42,138 nucleotides of DNA from Oscillospiraceae bacterium (GCA_017415945.1 JAFQDR010000076.1:1-42138), one strand, 5' to 3'; counted from the first letter of the stretch, positions 1-7,964 are shown. The notes: a model not told the origin generated them from the letters alone. A program made the numbers and translations.

Positions 1-2
1 AA

Positions 3-71
3 AAATGGGATTATCCCAAAGGGACTGGGAAAACATACCCAGCAGAAAGACATATGAGGTATGACTTATGA
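3..71 (+). CDS. C-terminal end of an upstream gene (partial, hypothetical)
   Basis: An open frame enters from the left edge and stops with TGA at 69-71. This overlaps the HsdR start codon as ATGA, the usual arrangement of translationally coupled genes. The visible tail is about 22 residues, ends in RHMRYDL and is too short to assign. By position it could be the end of an hsdS, hsdM or accessory gene of a type I restriction operon. The other two forward frames are also open for most of this stretch, so the frame choice rests only on the overlap. Confidence 0.35.
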   Translation, partial: KWDYPKGTGKTYPAERHMRYDL

Positions 72-3034
72 ACACCATCCTAACCGAAAAAGAATACCAA
101 CACGAAATCATGGACTATCTCCAGTCCCATAATGGCTATCTTATTCGCAAAAGCAGTCATTTTGACCGCCGATTTGCAATGGATCGTGAGCTGTTGTTCC
201 GTTTTCTGGAGGATACCCAGCCCGATGCAATGGAGGCTCTGCGTAAGATCTACCAGACTGATTTTGAGGACACCCTTGTCAATTTCCTCAACGCTGAAAT
301 GACAAAGGCAAATGGCGGACTTTTGAACGTTCTCAAACATGGCATGGAGATCTCCAACCAGAAGCTGGAACTGATGTATACAAAGCCGGCAACCACATTC
401 AATCAGGATCTGCTGGCAAAGTATGAGAAGAATATTTTCTCTGTCATGGAGGAAGTATGGGCAAGCGATCAGGAACGCATCGACCTTGTCATCTTCCTCA
501 ATGGCATTGCCATCATTTCCTTTGAACTGAAATGTAATCCAGCCGGTCAGTCCTATGAAAACGCAATCGATCAGTATCGGACGGAAAGAGATCCGAAATC
601 CAGACTGTTTCTGTTCAAGGCAGGCTGTCTTGTCAATTTCGCAATGGATCTGGAACAGGTCGCTATGACAACTCGTCTTGAAGGGGATGAAACCTTTTTC
701 CTGCCATTCAATATGGGCAATGGTGAGGGTGTTCATGCCGGAAAGGGGAATCCGGTCTTTGAGGATCGGTACAGCGTTTCCTATATGTGGGAGGATATTC
801 TGACAAAGGATACCCTGCTTTCGCTGATCAGCAAGTTCATTTTCGTGGAAGCCAAGGAGAAAACCGATGAAGCAACAGGAAAAGTGAAGCGATCCGAAAG
901 AGTGATCTTCCCTCGGTATCACCAGCTTGATGTGATCCGGAAGATTCTTGCGGATGTGACAGTGAACCGTACTTCGCAGAATTATCTGATTCAACATAGC
1001 GCAGGCTCAGGTAAAACAAATTCGATTGCCTGGCTTGCCCATCGCTTATCTTCTCTCCATGATGAGGATAACAAGATCATCTTTGACAATATCGTCATCG
1101 TAACGGACAGAGTCGTGGTTGACAGACAGCTTCAGAAAGCAATCATGGGTATGGAACATAAATCCGGTCTGATCAAAGTGATGGACGAGAAATGCAATTC
1201 CAATGACCTTGCCATTGCGCTGAATGGCAATACGAAGATCATTGCAACAACGATTCAGAAATTCCCCCACATCATAGATTCCGTTGCAGGACTGAAGAAT
1301 AAGAATTTTGCGGTGATCATCGACGAAGCACATTCTTCCACTGCCGGAAAGGATATGGCAGCGATCACCAAATCTCTCGGAGCTGGTGATCAGGAATATC
1401 AGGACGTGGAGGATATGATCCATGATGAAATCCAGAGAAACGGTAAGCAGACAAATGTATCGTTCTTTGCATTTACAGCAACTCCAAAACCGACAACACT
1501 TCAGCTTTTTGGCAGACTGAATAAGCACGGACAGGGCGAAGCCTTCCATATCTATTCCATGAAACAGGCGATTGAAGAAGGTTTCATTCTCGATGTATTG
1601 CAGAATTATACGACCTATCAGACGTTCTATCGGCTGAATAAGGAGATCGAGGAAGATCCTACACTTCAGACGGCAAGTGCAAAACGTCAGATTGCAAGAT
1701 TTGTAGAACTGCATGAAACGAACATCGCCCAGCGAATTGAGGTGATCGTTGAACATTTCCGAACAACGGTAATGAATGAGCTTGGCGGAACAGCAAAAGC
1801 AATGGTCATCACAGCCTCCAGACAAGGTGCTGTCATGTATCAGAAGGCATTTGAGGAATATATCATCAAGAAGGGCTACAAGGGAATCAAGGCTCTGGTG
1901 GCGTTTTCGGGCAAGGTAAAGATTCCGGATGATGCAACCGAGTACACCGAAGCTGCTATCAATGGAATTTCCGAAGACAGGCTGACGAAGGAATTTGACA
2001 AGGACGATTATCAGGTACTGCTTGTTGCCAACAAGTACCAGACCGGATTTGACCAGCCAAAGCTCTGTGCGATGTACATCATGAAGAAGCTGAAAGGTGT
2101 CAATGCTGTACAGACCCTTTCAAGACTGAACCGAATTTGCCCACCCTATCAGAAGCGAACCTTTATTCTTGATTTTGTCAACAGCTACGAAGATATGACG
2201 AAGGCGTTTGCGCCGTATTATACCACGACACTTCTTGCAAACAGCGTCACGCCTACGGCAATTTATGACCTTGAAGCAAAGATCGACGGATATACGGTCA
2301 TTGATCCGGATGATATTGAAAAGGCTAACGAGCATATTTATAAGGCAAAAACGGCAGCCGGTTTAAAGACAAAGCTGAATTTCTATTTTGCCAAGACCAA
2401 GAAGCTGATCGAACGTTACAGTATCGAGGTACAGCAAGAATTGATTTCTGATATGCGTCATTTTGTACGTTTCTATGAGTTCATGCTCCAAGTATCATGC
2501 TTTGAGGATATAGAGCTTCACAAGAAATATAATTTCATTGTCGGACTGCTGTCTTACTTTGAGGTTCAGCATCCGGGCGGAGGATATAATCTTGATGGTA
2601 AGATCAGGGCAACAAATTTCATCCAGAAGAAAGGCGAGGAACATAAGAAATCCGAGCTGATCTCCAATCCTGTTGTAAAGCTGCCTGTCGCTGACAGATT
2701 CGGTCTGACCCCTGCCAAGGAAGAACGGCTCTCACAGATTATCTCCGAAATCAACAGCAGAATGGGCAAAGCGATTGATAATGATTTCGCCGTCAAGGGT
2801 ATCCTCCAGATCATCGACATCATGAAGAAATCCGATACACTCAAGAGAAGTGCAAAGAACAACAGTGAGGATGATTTTGCATTTTCCTATTTCGATAATA
2901 TTGATGATGCTCTGATCGAAGGTCTCGACCAGAACACAGACCTCTTCTCCCTGCTTCTGAACAATGATGATCTCAAGCGAGAGGTGCTCGGCATCTTCAA
3001 GGATGAGATTTACAGGAGTCTGAGGAATGAATAA
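68..3034 (+). CDS. hsdR: Type I restriction endonuclease, R (restriction/translocase) subunit
   Basis: 988-residue HsdR, the subunit that cleaves and translocates DNA in a complex with HsdM and HsdS. The N-terminal nuclease has a PD-(D/E)xK pattern: D139 in RIDLVIF, then E153 and K155 in FELK. The SF2 translocase follows with Walker A SAGSGKT (311-317), a DEAH box (IIDEAH, ending near 422), FTATPKP, and a QTLSRLNR motif VI. Length is typical for the family. GAGGT just upstream and an ATGA overlap with the preceding frame support this start. hsdM and hsdS are not in the window and are presumably upstream. The 3' end overlaps the next gene by 8 bases. Recognition specificity cannot be inferred from this subunit. 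Confidence 0.95.
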   Translation: MNTILTEKEYQHEIMDYLQSHNGYLIRKSSHFDRRFAMDRELLFRFLEDTQPDAMEALRKIYQTDFEDTLVNFLNAEMTKANGGLLNVLKHGMEISNQKLELMYTKPATTFNQDLLAKYEKNIFSVMEEVWASDQERIDLVIFLNGIAIISFELKCNPAGQSYENAIDQYRTERDPKSRLFLFKAGCLVNFAMDLEQVAMTTRLEGDETFFLPFNMGNGEGVHAGKGNPVFEDRYSVSYMWEDILTKDTLLSLISKFIFVEAKEKTDEATGKVKRSERVIFPRYHQLDVIRKILADVTVNRTSQNYLIQHSAGSGKTNSIAWLAHRLSSLHDEDNKIIFDNIVIVTDRVVVDRQLQKAIMGMEHKSGLIKVMDEKCNSNDLAIALNGNTKIIATTIQKFPHIIDSVAGLKNKNFAVIIDEAHSSTAGKDMAAITKSLGAGDQEYQDVEDMIHDEIQRNGKQTNVSFFAFTATPKPTTLQLFGRLNKHGQGEAFHIYSMKQAIEEGFILDVLQNYTTYQTFYRLNKEIEEDPTLQTASAKRQIARFVELHETNIAQRIEVIVEHFRTTVMNELGGTAKAMVITASRQGAVMYQKAFEEYIIKKGYKGIKALVAFSGKVKIPDDATEYTEAAINGISEDRLTKEFDKDDYQVLLVANKYQTGFDQPKLCAMYIMKKLKGVNAVQTLSRLNRICPPYQKRTFILDFVNSYEDMTKAFAPYYTTTLLANSVTPTAIYDLEAKIDGYTVIDPDDIEKANEHIYKAKTAAGLKTKLNFYFAKTKKLIERYSIEVQQELISDMRHFVRFYEFMLQVSCFEDIELHKKYNFIVGLLSYFEVQHPGGGYNLDGKIRATNFIQKKGEEHKKSELISNPVVKLPVADRFGLTPAKEERLSQIISEINSRMGKAIDNDFAVKGILQIIDIMKKSDTLKRSAKNNSEDDFAFSYFDNIDDALIEGLDQNTDLFSLLLNNDDLKREVLGIFKDEIYRSLRNE

Positions 3035-3554
3035 ACAATCAAAAACCTATCTCATCGCCGACACCCATTTCGGCGATGAAGCGATTCTGCGCTATGAAAA
3101 CCGTCCATTTGAAAGTGTAGAAGAAATGGACACCGCTCTGATCCGTAACTGGAATAACACGGTCAATCCGGAGGATACTGTGTTCGTACTGGGTGATTTT
3201 TCATCCTACGATCTCAAGAAAACTTCTGAAATCATCCATCGTCTGAATGGGCATAAGTACCTGATTATGGGCAATCATGATATAGAAACGGAAAGCAATT
3301 ATCTTGCCTGCGGTTTTGAACATGTCAGCCGTTACCCGATCATCTATGAGAATTTCTGGATGCTCTCCCATGAGCCGATGTACATTAATCGAAATATGCC
3401 CTATGCAAATATCTTCGGTCATGTGCACGATAACCCGATGTACCGGACGGATTCACCACAGAGTTTCTGTGTCTGTGTAGAACGAATTGGGTATAAGCCG
3501 ATTGGGTTTGATGAGGTGAAGAGGCGTGTCATGACCTCTAACAAAGAAGTTTAG
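3027..3554 (+). CDS. Calcineurin-like metallophosphoesterase
   Basis: 175-residue binuclear metal phosphoesterase. The family metal-binding motifs are present in order: DTH (D12, H14), GDF (D57), GNHD (82-85), a histidine in SHEP, and GHVH near residue 137. These residues hold two metal ions that hydrolyse phosphomono- or diesters. The substrate cannot be read from sequence; small proteins of this type include nucleotide and nucleic-acid phosphodiesterases. The start lies 8 bases inside hsdR, so the two are translationally coupled, and a strong terminator follows the stop. The pairing suggests an accessory role next to restriction, but that is inference. Confidence 0.85.
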   Translation: MNKQSKTYLIADTHFGDEAILRYENRPFESVEEMDTALIRNWNNTVNPEDTVFVLGDFSSYDLKKTSEIIHRLNGHKYLIMGNHDIETESNYLACGFEHVSRYPIIYENFWMLSHEPMYINRNMPYANIFGHVHDNPMYRTDSPQSFCVCVERIGYKPIGFDEVKRRVMTSNKEV

Positions 3555-3583
3555 GAATAACAGATAGATTATCCTATCGAACC

Positions 3584-3620
3584 AAACACGGAGGTTTTAC
3601 CGCCTCCGTGTTTATTTTTT
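3584..3620 (+). terminator. Intrinsic terminator after hsdR-phosphoesterase
   Basis: A perfect 11-bp stem pairs AAACACGGAGG (3584-3594) with CCTCCGTGTTT (3603-3613) across an 8-base loop, followed by ATTTTTT. It closes the hsdR-phosphoesterase transcript and sits just before the convergent minus-strand operon. Confidence 0.88.
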
Positions 3621-3625
3621 GTTCA

Positions 3626-4120
3626 TTACGTCACCAGTGTCATAATCGTATACTCTTCCTCATTGATCGTATAATAGATTGGTGGTTTGTACCCCAATTG
3701 AAAGAGCGCATAGAACAGGTGAGTTACAAAGCAACTGACTCTCTCATTGCTGAAATCGCCTGCTTCCGGAAAGAAATGAATGTGGTAGCCCGGTTCAAAG
3801 GCACAGCTTTCATCCTCAATCTCCTGTCTATGGACAAAATATGGAACTCGTTCTCCCAGATGATCCTCGATCTGTAATGCAAGAAGGATGATTTCTCTGT
3901 CCATTCTGTTCATAGCTCCCAATTCAAGAATAAAGTGCATTCTTGGTATCTGATAGAAGTCAGGACTAAAATTCCCATTAAACTCACGAACAATGTAATT
4001 GCCATTATAGATATTATTGTATATGCAAACCTCTAGAAAATCACAGGGCTGCTTAAAATATGTAAAGAAATCTTTATTGAGCTTGCTCCCCTGTTCGTTG
4101 ATCTTATGTATCAGATTCAT
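3626..4120 (-). CDS. Hypothetical protein, third gene of a small minus-strand operon
   Basis: 164-residue protein that I do not recognise. The start is set at MNLIHKINEQ because AAGGGAGGTG lies directly upstream of that ATG; the 27 extra residues of the longer open frame would overlap the preceding gene and have no such site. The protein is soluble-looking, without signal peptide or membrane segments. It is rich in aromatics and acidic residues in its second half (for example YHIHFFPEAGDF and PPIYYTINEEEYT). It begins about 14 bases after the preceding gene and is probably co-transcribed with it. No function is claimed. Confidence 0.7.
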   Translation of the reverse strand: MNLIHKINEQGSKLNKDFFTYFKQPCDFLEVCIYNNIYNGNYIVREFNGNFSPDFYQIPRMHFILELGAMNRMDREIILLALQIEDHLGERVPYFVHRQEIEDESCAFEPGYHIHFFPEAGDFSNERVSCFVTHLFYALFQLGYKPPIYYTINEEEYTIMTLVT

Positions 4121-4133
4121 AATAGCACCTCCC

Positions 4134-4622
4134 TTATAATGTAATGGCAGGGTGATCTGGGTACCTGCTGTCATCATAAATTTCAATGGACCCGTCATCA
4201 CTCTCGATACAACCTATAACATCTGCTGCCCATGCGAATCTGCCATAGAAGAATCGATAGGATGGATCTACCAGAATGTGTGCATGATAGCCATTTGCTG
4301 TATGATGAATGACAATAAATGTCATCACCGAAATCTTGCTCAACGTTACAAACTGCTGTGACAGCCATAACGCCATTTCATCATTATAACAGTGATCCAA
4401 TAAAATGACGATATGTGTATGTATACCAGGATTATCAGCAAGTTGTCTGAGCTGATCGGCCGATAATTCAGTATTTGATCCTAGTCCATATGGTAAATAT
4501 AACATATATGGCGCTGCCAGTACAAATTGTTCCTGCTCTGTATTTTGCTTCATCAGAAAATCAAGGTAGGCACCAATTTCACCGGTTTCATTAATTTTGT
4601 AGATAATCGTATTTCTATACAT
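4134..4622 (-). CDS. Hypothetical protein with a YHAHILVD motif
   Basis: 162-residue protein, start at MYRNTIIYK chosen because AGGAGG precedes it at good spacing. It is not a family I recognise. The segment GYHAHILVD, a pair of histidines flanked by hydrophobic residues on a predicted strand, recalls the HxH strand of HUH nucleases (relaxases, Rep proteins). HHTANG just before adds further histidines. No downstream catalytic tyrosine motif can be assigned with confidence and the protein is short for a relaxase. It overlaps the HTH gene by 8 bases and is followed closely by another unknown gene, so the three form one transcription unit. Confidence 0.7.
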   Translation of the reverse strand: MYRNTIIYKINETGEIGAYLDFLMKQNTEQEQFVLAAPYMLYLPYGLGSNTELSADQLRQLADNPGIHTHIVILLDHCYNDEMALWLSQQFVTLSKISVMTFIVIHHTANGYHAHILVDPSYRFFYGRFAWAADVIGCIESDDGSIEIYDDSRYPDHPAITL

Positions 4623-4821
4623 TGTTATACCTCCTGTCTGATTGTTCCGTTCTTCTACGGATATAATCGTAAATCGCTTCCTTTTCAATTTTCCATTTGC
4701 GTCCGATACGAAACGCTTTAATCTCTCCGCTTGCAAGAAGATGATAAGCTGTACTCTTTCCAACCTGCAACAGCTCCATCATTTCCTCCACATTGATAAT
4801 ACTGTTCTTTTCATATTGCAT
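4615..4821 (-). CDS. Small helix-turn-helix DNA-binding protein (excisionase/MerR-like HTH_17 type)
   Basis: 68-residue DNA-binding protein with the pattern of excisionase-type winged helices: NVEEMMELLQVGKSTAYHLLASGEIKAFRIGRKWKIEKEAI. Here the helix-turn-helix is followed by a wing with RIGRKWKI. The start is placed at MQYEKN because GGAGGA precedes it at about 9 bases; an upstream in-frame ATG (4836) lies before that site. It leads a three-gene minus-strand operon. Such proteins serve as recombination directionality factors or small repressors. With the Xis encoded at 14138 already next to the integrase, a regulatory role is more likely here, possibly acting on the repeat-rich region upstream. 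Confidence 0.82.
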   Translation of the reverse strand: MQYEKNSIINVEEMMELLQVGKSTAYHLLASGEIKAFRIGRKWKIEKEAIYDYIRRRTEQSDRRYNNV

Positions 4822-5267
4822 AAGCCTGTCCTCCATTATCTTGTATTTTATTAGAATGTTGGTAATTATTCAAAAGACTTCAGATTCCTGTTTCAGAAAC
4901 CGATGGAAATCCTATAAAATCAAGGAAAACAACTGTAAATGTAATGAATCTCCTATTGTTGTCATACAGTAGAATACAATGATTCTAACGTAATCTATAT
5001 TATAGATTTCAATGATTCAGTCTATAAAATAGTGCTCTCAGTCTACTGTATAGCTGGTCTGACAACACCCTAAAATCACTGTAATGCTATAGAAAGACTT
5101 CCCCAGTACAAACACTCATATCAGTGTTTTTCAAGTTTTCAGTAGAACATTCTCCCCTGTTAAAATACGCCTTTTCAGTTACATATTATCATAGTGCTAC
5201 GATAGGCTCTATCATATTAAATGGTAGGAGCATAGGGACATAGCAAAACTGCGAAAGGAGGAAAGTC
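4822..5267. promoter_or_regulatory. 446-bp gene-free region with nested dyads between divergent operons
   Basis: No gene is seen here. The region separates the minus-strand HTH operon from the DUF960-amidoligase operon and is AT-rich. Notable structures are GTTGTCATACAGTAGA (4958-4973) facing TCTACTGTAT (5042-5051) and GACAAC (5061-5066). There is also a perfect 17-base dyad AATCTATATTATAGATT (4992-5008) flanked by direct repeats CAATGATTC (4978-4986 and 5010-5018). AAACACT/AGTGTTT (5110-5116/5123-5129) is followed by a short T run, and GATAG-GCT-CTATC lies at 5201-5213. These are plausible operators, with a weak promoter (TTAAAA 5160, TATTAT 5184) for the rightward genes. Confidence 0.5.
4958..5066. 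repeat. Interrupted inverted repeat enclosing a palindrome and a direct repeat
   Basis: The left arm GTTGTCATACAGTAGA (4958-4973) is matched on the right by TCTACTGTAT (5042-5051), then, after a 9-base insertion, GACAAC (5061-5066). In between is the perfect dyad AATCTATA-T-TATAGATT bracketed by two CAATGATTC copies. The density of symmetric elements within 110 bases is unusual and suggests protein binding (operator, recombination or transfer site). Confidence 0.6.
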
Positions 5268-5555
5268 ATGTTTCAGAACAACCGCTATCTCACCCGTGGC
5301 GTAAGTGAGAGAATCCCTCTCGAACTCCAGCTTCTCATGTGGAATGCTCTCAATGCCATCCCCGAGCCGAAAGACTATTTTCAGGTCTTTCGGCTTTTTG
5401 TTTTGAATGGCATTCAGTGTATCGAGCATGAGCAGGAAGAGCCGCCGTTCAAGCGGAAATATCTGCTGCCGATGATCGAAAATCCCATCACGGAAAAGGT
5501 GTACATCATTGACGACAGCGACCACAGCACCATGTTACTTGCAGAAGAATATTAA
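5268..5555 (+). CDS. DUF960 family protein
   Basis: 95-residue protein opening with MFQNNRYLTRGVSERIPLELQ, then LLMWNAL and DYFQVFRL, the pattern of the DUF960 family. These are small proteins of unknown function common on Firmicutes plasmids, phages and integrative elements. AAAGGAGG precedes the start at good spacing. It is the first gene of a rightward set with the amidoligase and amidotransferase genes. The coding sequence contains a strong terminator-like hairpin at 5366-5404, listed separately, and a normal terminator follows the stop. Both would limit read-through to the amidoligase. Confidence 0.82.
   Translation: MFQNNRYLTRGVSERIPLELQLLMWNALNAIPEPKDYFQVFRLFVLNGIQCIEHEQEEPPFKRKYLLPMIENPITEKVYIIDDSDHSTMLLAEEY
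5366..5404 (+). terminator. Terminator-like hairpin inside the DUF960 coding sequence
   Basis: GCCGAAAGAC (5366-5375) pairs perfectly with GTCTTTCGGC (5385-5394) across a 9-base loop and is followed by TTTTTGTTTT. This is a 10-bp perfect stem with a U tract, the full form of an intrinsic terminator, yet it lies about 100 bases into an open gene. Translating ribosomes would block its folding, so it could act as a coupling-dependent attenuator. Confidence 0.6.
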
Positions 5556-5572
5556 CCGAATATCGACAAAAA

Positions 5573-5608
5573 GAGCATCCCATTCCGGTGGGATGCTCAA
5601 TTTATTTT
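5573..5608 (+). terminator. Intrinsic terminator between DUF960 and amidoligase genes
   Basis: A 10-bp perfect stem pairs GAGCATCCCA (5573-5582) with TGGGATGCTC (5589-5598), with loop TTCCGG, followed by AATTTATTTT. It lies between the two genes and just before the amidoligase ribosome site (AGGAGG), so it should partly uncouple their expression. Confidence 0.8.
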
Positions 5609-5622
5609 AGGAGGAAATCAAA

Positions 5623-6825
5623 ATGGAAGAGAAAACAACTATGAATCCCGAGGCTCAACACTGTGCTTTCTGTGGAGCTGTCATTGAGGGTGACAACTTC
5701 GGTATCGTGGATGGCGAAATCATGTGTCCCGAATGTGTGGAACGGCTTCAGGTAACTTGCAGCCATTGCGGATGTCTCATCACGGATGGGAACTATCGTC
5801 TCATCAACGACGAAGACCCCATCTGCCTGGACTGTGTTGACAACTATTGCACCACCTGTGAACGCTGTGGTACGCTGATTTACGATGACGATGTGTATGG
5901 TGATGACGACCACTGCCTGTGCGAGCATTGCTACGAGAATCACTATACCCGATGCGACAATTGCGACCGTGTCATGCACGTCAACGATTCGTACGGACAT
6001 GGAGATGAATGTCTGTGTTACGACTGTTTCAACGAAAAGAGCAGTACCATTCACGATTATAGCTTTAAGCCCGAGCCGATCTTCTATGGTAAGGGTGAGC
6101 GTTATTTCGGTGTGGAGCTTGAAATCGACATTGGTGGTCATGATGATGATAATGCCCAATCCATTCTAGAAGTCGGGAACGTTTCGGATGATTGCATCTA
6201 CATCAAATCGGACGGAAGTCTGAACGAGGGCATGGAAATTGTCACCCACCCCATGAGCCTTGAGTATCATATGGGCTACTATTGGGAGGACGTTCTGAAT
6301 GAGTGTATCCATCTGGGCTATCGTTCGCATCAGACCAGCACTTGCGGACTTCACATTCATGTGAATCGGTCAAGTCTGGGCGATTTCACAGAACATCAGG
6401 AAGCAACGATTTCCAGAATTCTCTACTTCGTAGAACAGCACTGGAATGAGCTGCTCAAATTTTCTCGCAGAAGTGAATCCGCTATGAATCGCTGGGCTGC
6501 TCGTTATGGCTATGAGTCCAGCCCGAAGAAGCTTCTGGACAAGGCAAAGGAACGCTACGGAAGATATTCCGCCGTCAATCTGTGCAACAAGCACACGATC
6601 GAATTCCGGATGTTCCGAGGGACGCTCAAATTGAATACACTTCTGGCTACATTACAGCTCGTAAATCGAATCTGTGACGTAGCTTTCACATTTTCTGACA
6701 AGGAAGTACAGGAGCTGTCATGGTCGGACTTTGTGGCAACCATCAACGAACCGGAACTCATTCAGTATCTGAAGGAGCGGCGACTCTATATCAACGATGA
6801 AATCACAACAGAGGAGGATATGTAA
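5623..6825 (+). CDS. Amidoligase-family protein with N-terminal zinc ribbons
   Basis: 400 residues. Residues about 14-135 hold repeated CxxC pairs (C14/C17, C35/C38, C46/C49, C68/C71, C79/C82, C98/C100/C103, C111/C114, C130/C132/C135), pointing to several small zinc-binding modules. Residues about 160-340 are the amidoligase domain (glutamine-synthetase-like COOH-NH2 ligase fold), with GVELE (163-167), SDGSL (196-200), GLHIHVN (242-248) and EFRMFRGT (327-334). These acidic, His and Arg positions are those expected for ATP/metal binding. Such enzymes are predicted to make amide or peptide bonds; the substrate here is unknown. The ribosome site AGGAGG is clear. The next gene starts one base after the stop and encodes a glutamine amidotransferase, a logical ammonia source. 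Confidence 0.88.
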   Translation: MEEKTTMNPEAQHCAFCGAVIEGDNFGIVDGEIMCPECVERLQVTCSHCGCLITDGNYRLINDEDPICLDCVDNYCTTCERCGTLIYDDDVYGDDDHCLCEHCYENHYTRCDNCDRVMHVNDSYGHGDECLCYDCFNEKSSTIHDYSFKPEPIFYGKGERYFGVELEIDIGGHDDDNAQSILEVGNVSDDCIYIKSDGSLNEGMEIVTHPMSLEYHMGYYWEDVLNECIHLGYRSHQTSTCGLHIHVNRSSLGDFTEHQEATISRILYFVEQHWNELLKFSRRSESAMNRWAARYGYESSPKKLLDKAKERYGRYSAVNLCNKHTIEFRMFRGTLKLNTLLATLQLVNRICDVAFTFSDKEVQELSWSDFVATINEPELIQYLKERRLYINDEITTEEDM

Positions 6826-6826
6826 G

Positions 6827-7762
6827 ATGTGTGCATTGTTTGGTTGGCTCGATTATCATGATAAAATTTCGCCGAAAGTCCTGCAGAAATTGACACAGGC
6901 GTTGGCAAACGCAGCGGAAGAAAGAGGGACGGATGCTTCGGGCATCGCTTACGTCAAGAACGAAAGAATCACGATCTACAAGCGTCCAAAGCCTGCTCAT
7001 AAGATGAAGTTCCGTGTTCCGGCTGGGACATCCGCTTTGATGGGACATACCCGATTTACCACACAAGGCAATCAGAAACACAATTACAACAACCACCCGT
7101 TCCGAGGATTCGCCGGACGAGAGTTTGCATTCGCTCATAATGGCGTGCTGTACAATGACCGGGAACTTCGCAAAACAAAGAAACTGCCCGCTACAAAGAT
7201 TGAAACCGATAGCTACATCGGGGTACAGCTTCTGGAACAGAGTGGGGATCTTTCTTTCGAGTCGCTTGCACAGATGGCGGAGGATGTTTCCGGAAATTTC
7301 ACGTTCACCCTGCTCGATGTGGAAAGCTCATTGTATTTCGTAAAAGGTTCGAGTCCGCTGTATCTGATCCATTTTCCACTGATCGGGCTGTATGTTTATG
7401 CGTCCACGCAGTCGATCATGGAGAAGGCTCTCAAGGCTTGTGGGCTTCTCCATTTTGACTATGAGGTGCTTGACGTGAAAAACGGCGATATTCTGAAGAT
7501 CGACGCACGGGGGAATCTTTCCAGTGATACGTTCAAGACCATGTTCTATGATCCGTTCTTTCGTGACTATATGCTCTGGGAAGATGAGGCCGAATCAGAC
7601 GAAGCCCTTGAAACGCTGCTTCTGATGTGTCGGTGTTTTGGAGTGACGGAGGACGAAGTGCTTGATCTGCTGGAGATGGGGTACAGCTATGATGAGATTG
7701 AGTGGTTTTTGAATGAGCCCGGGGTAATGCGAGATACGCTGATGTTCAGTCAGAAACCTTGA
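6827..7762 (+). CDS. Class II glutamine amidotransferase
   Basis: 311-residue Ntn-type glutaminase. The start is fixed at this ATG because the enzyme needs Cys at position 2 (MCALFGW) as N-terminal nucleophile, and GAGGAG lies just upstream. Motifs: RGTDASGI (about 33-40), GHTRFTTQGN (about 73-82), AHNGVL and TDSY, which bind glutamine and shape the oxyanion hole. It lacks the synthase domains of GlmS, PurF or AsnB, so it probably supplies ammonia to a partner. The amidoligase gene ends one base earlier, which strongly suggests a two-protein amidation or ligation system. The last about 60 residues are an acidic tail with VLDLLEMGYSYDEIEWFL, loosely like a UBA-type three-helix segment. Confidence 0.9.
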   Translation: MCALFGWLDYHDKISPKVLQKLTQALANAAEERGTDASGIAYVKNERITIYKRPKPAHKMKFRVPAGTSALMGHTRFTTQGNQKHNYNNHPFRGFAGREFAFAHNGVLYNDRELRKTKKLPATKIETDSYIGVQLLEQSGDLSFESLAQMAEDVSGNFTFTLLDVESSLYFVKGSSPLYLIHFPLIGLYVYASTQSIMEKALKACGLLHFDYEVLDVKNGDILKIDARGNLSSDTFKTMFYDPFFRDYMLWEDEAESDEALETLLLMCRCFGVTEDEVLDLLEMGYSYDEIEWFLNEPGVMRDTLMFSQKP

Positions 7763-7799
7763 AAAATAATTCTGCAAAATAGTTTTTCATATTCTGAAG

Positions 7800-7840
7800 A
7801 AGGGGATTCGATCATATCTATGAATCCCCTTTCTTTTTTC
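7800..7840 (+). terminator. Intrinsic terminator after the amidoligase-amidotransferase genes
   Basis: AAGGGGATTC (7800-7809) pairs with GAATCCCCTT (7822-7831) across a 12-base loop, followed by TTCTTTTTT. It ends the rightward transcript. Confidence 0.85.
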
Positions 7841-7964
7841 GTTTTAAATCCCTGTTGTAAAGCTTTTTCATCTTAGTCCACATCAAAAAAGCAGAAAAAG
7901 ATTTTATCAAAAATTTATTTTCAAAAGGCCCTTATATTATATTTTATATAAAAAGTGCGTGGGT

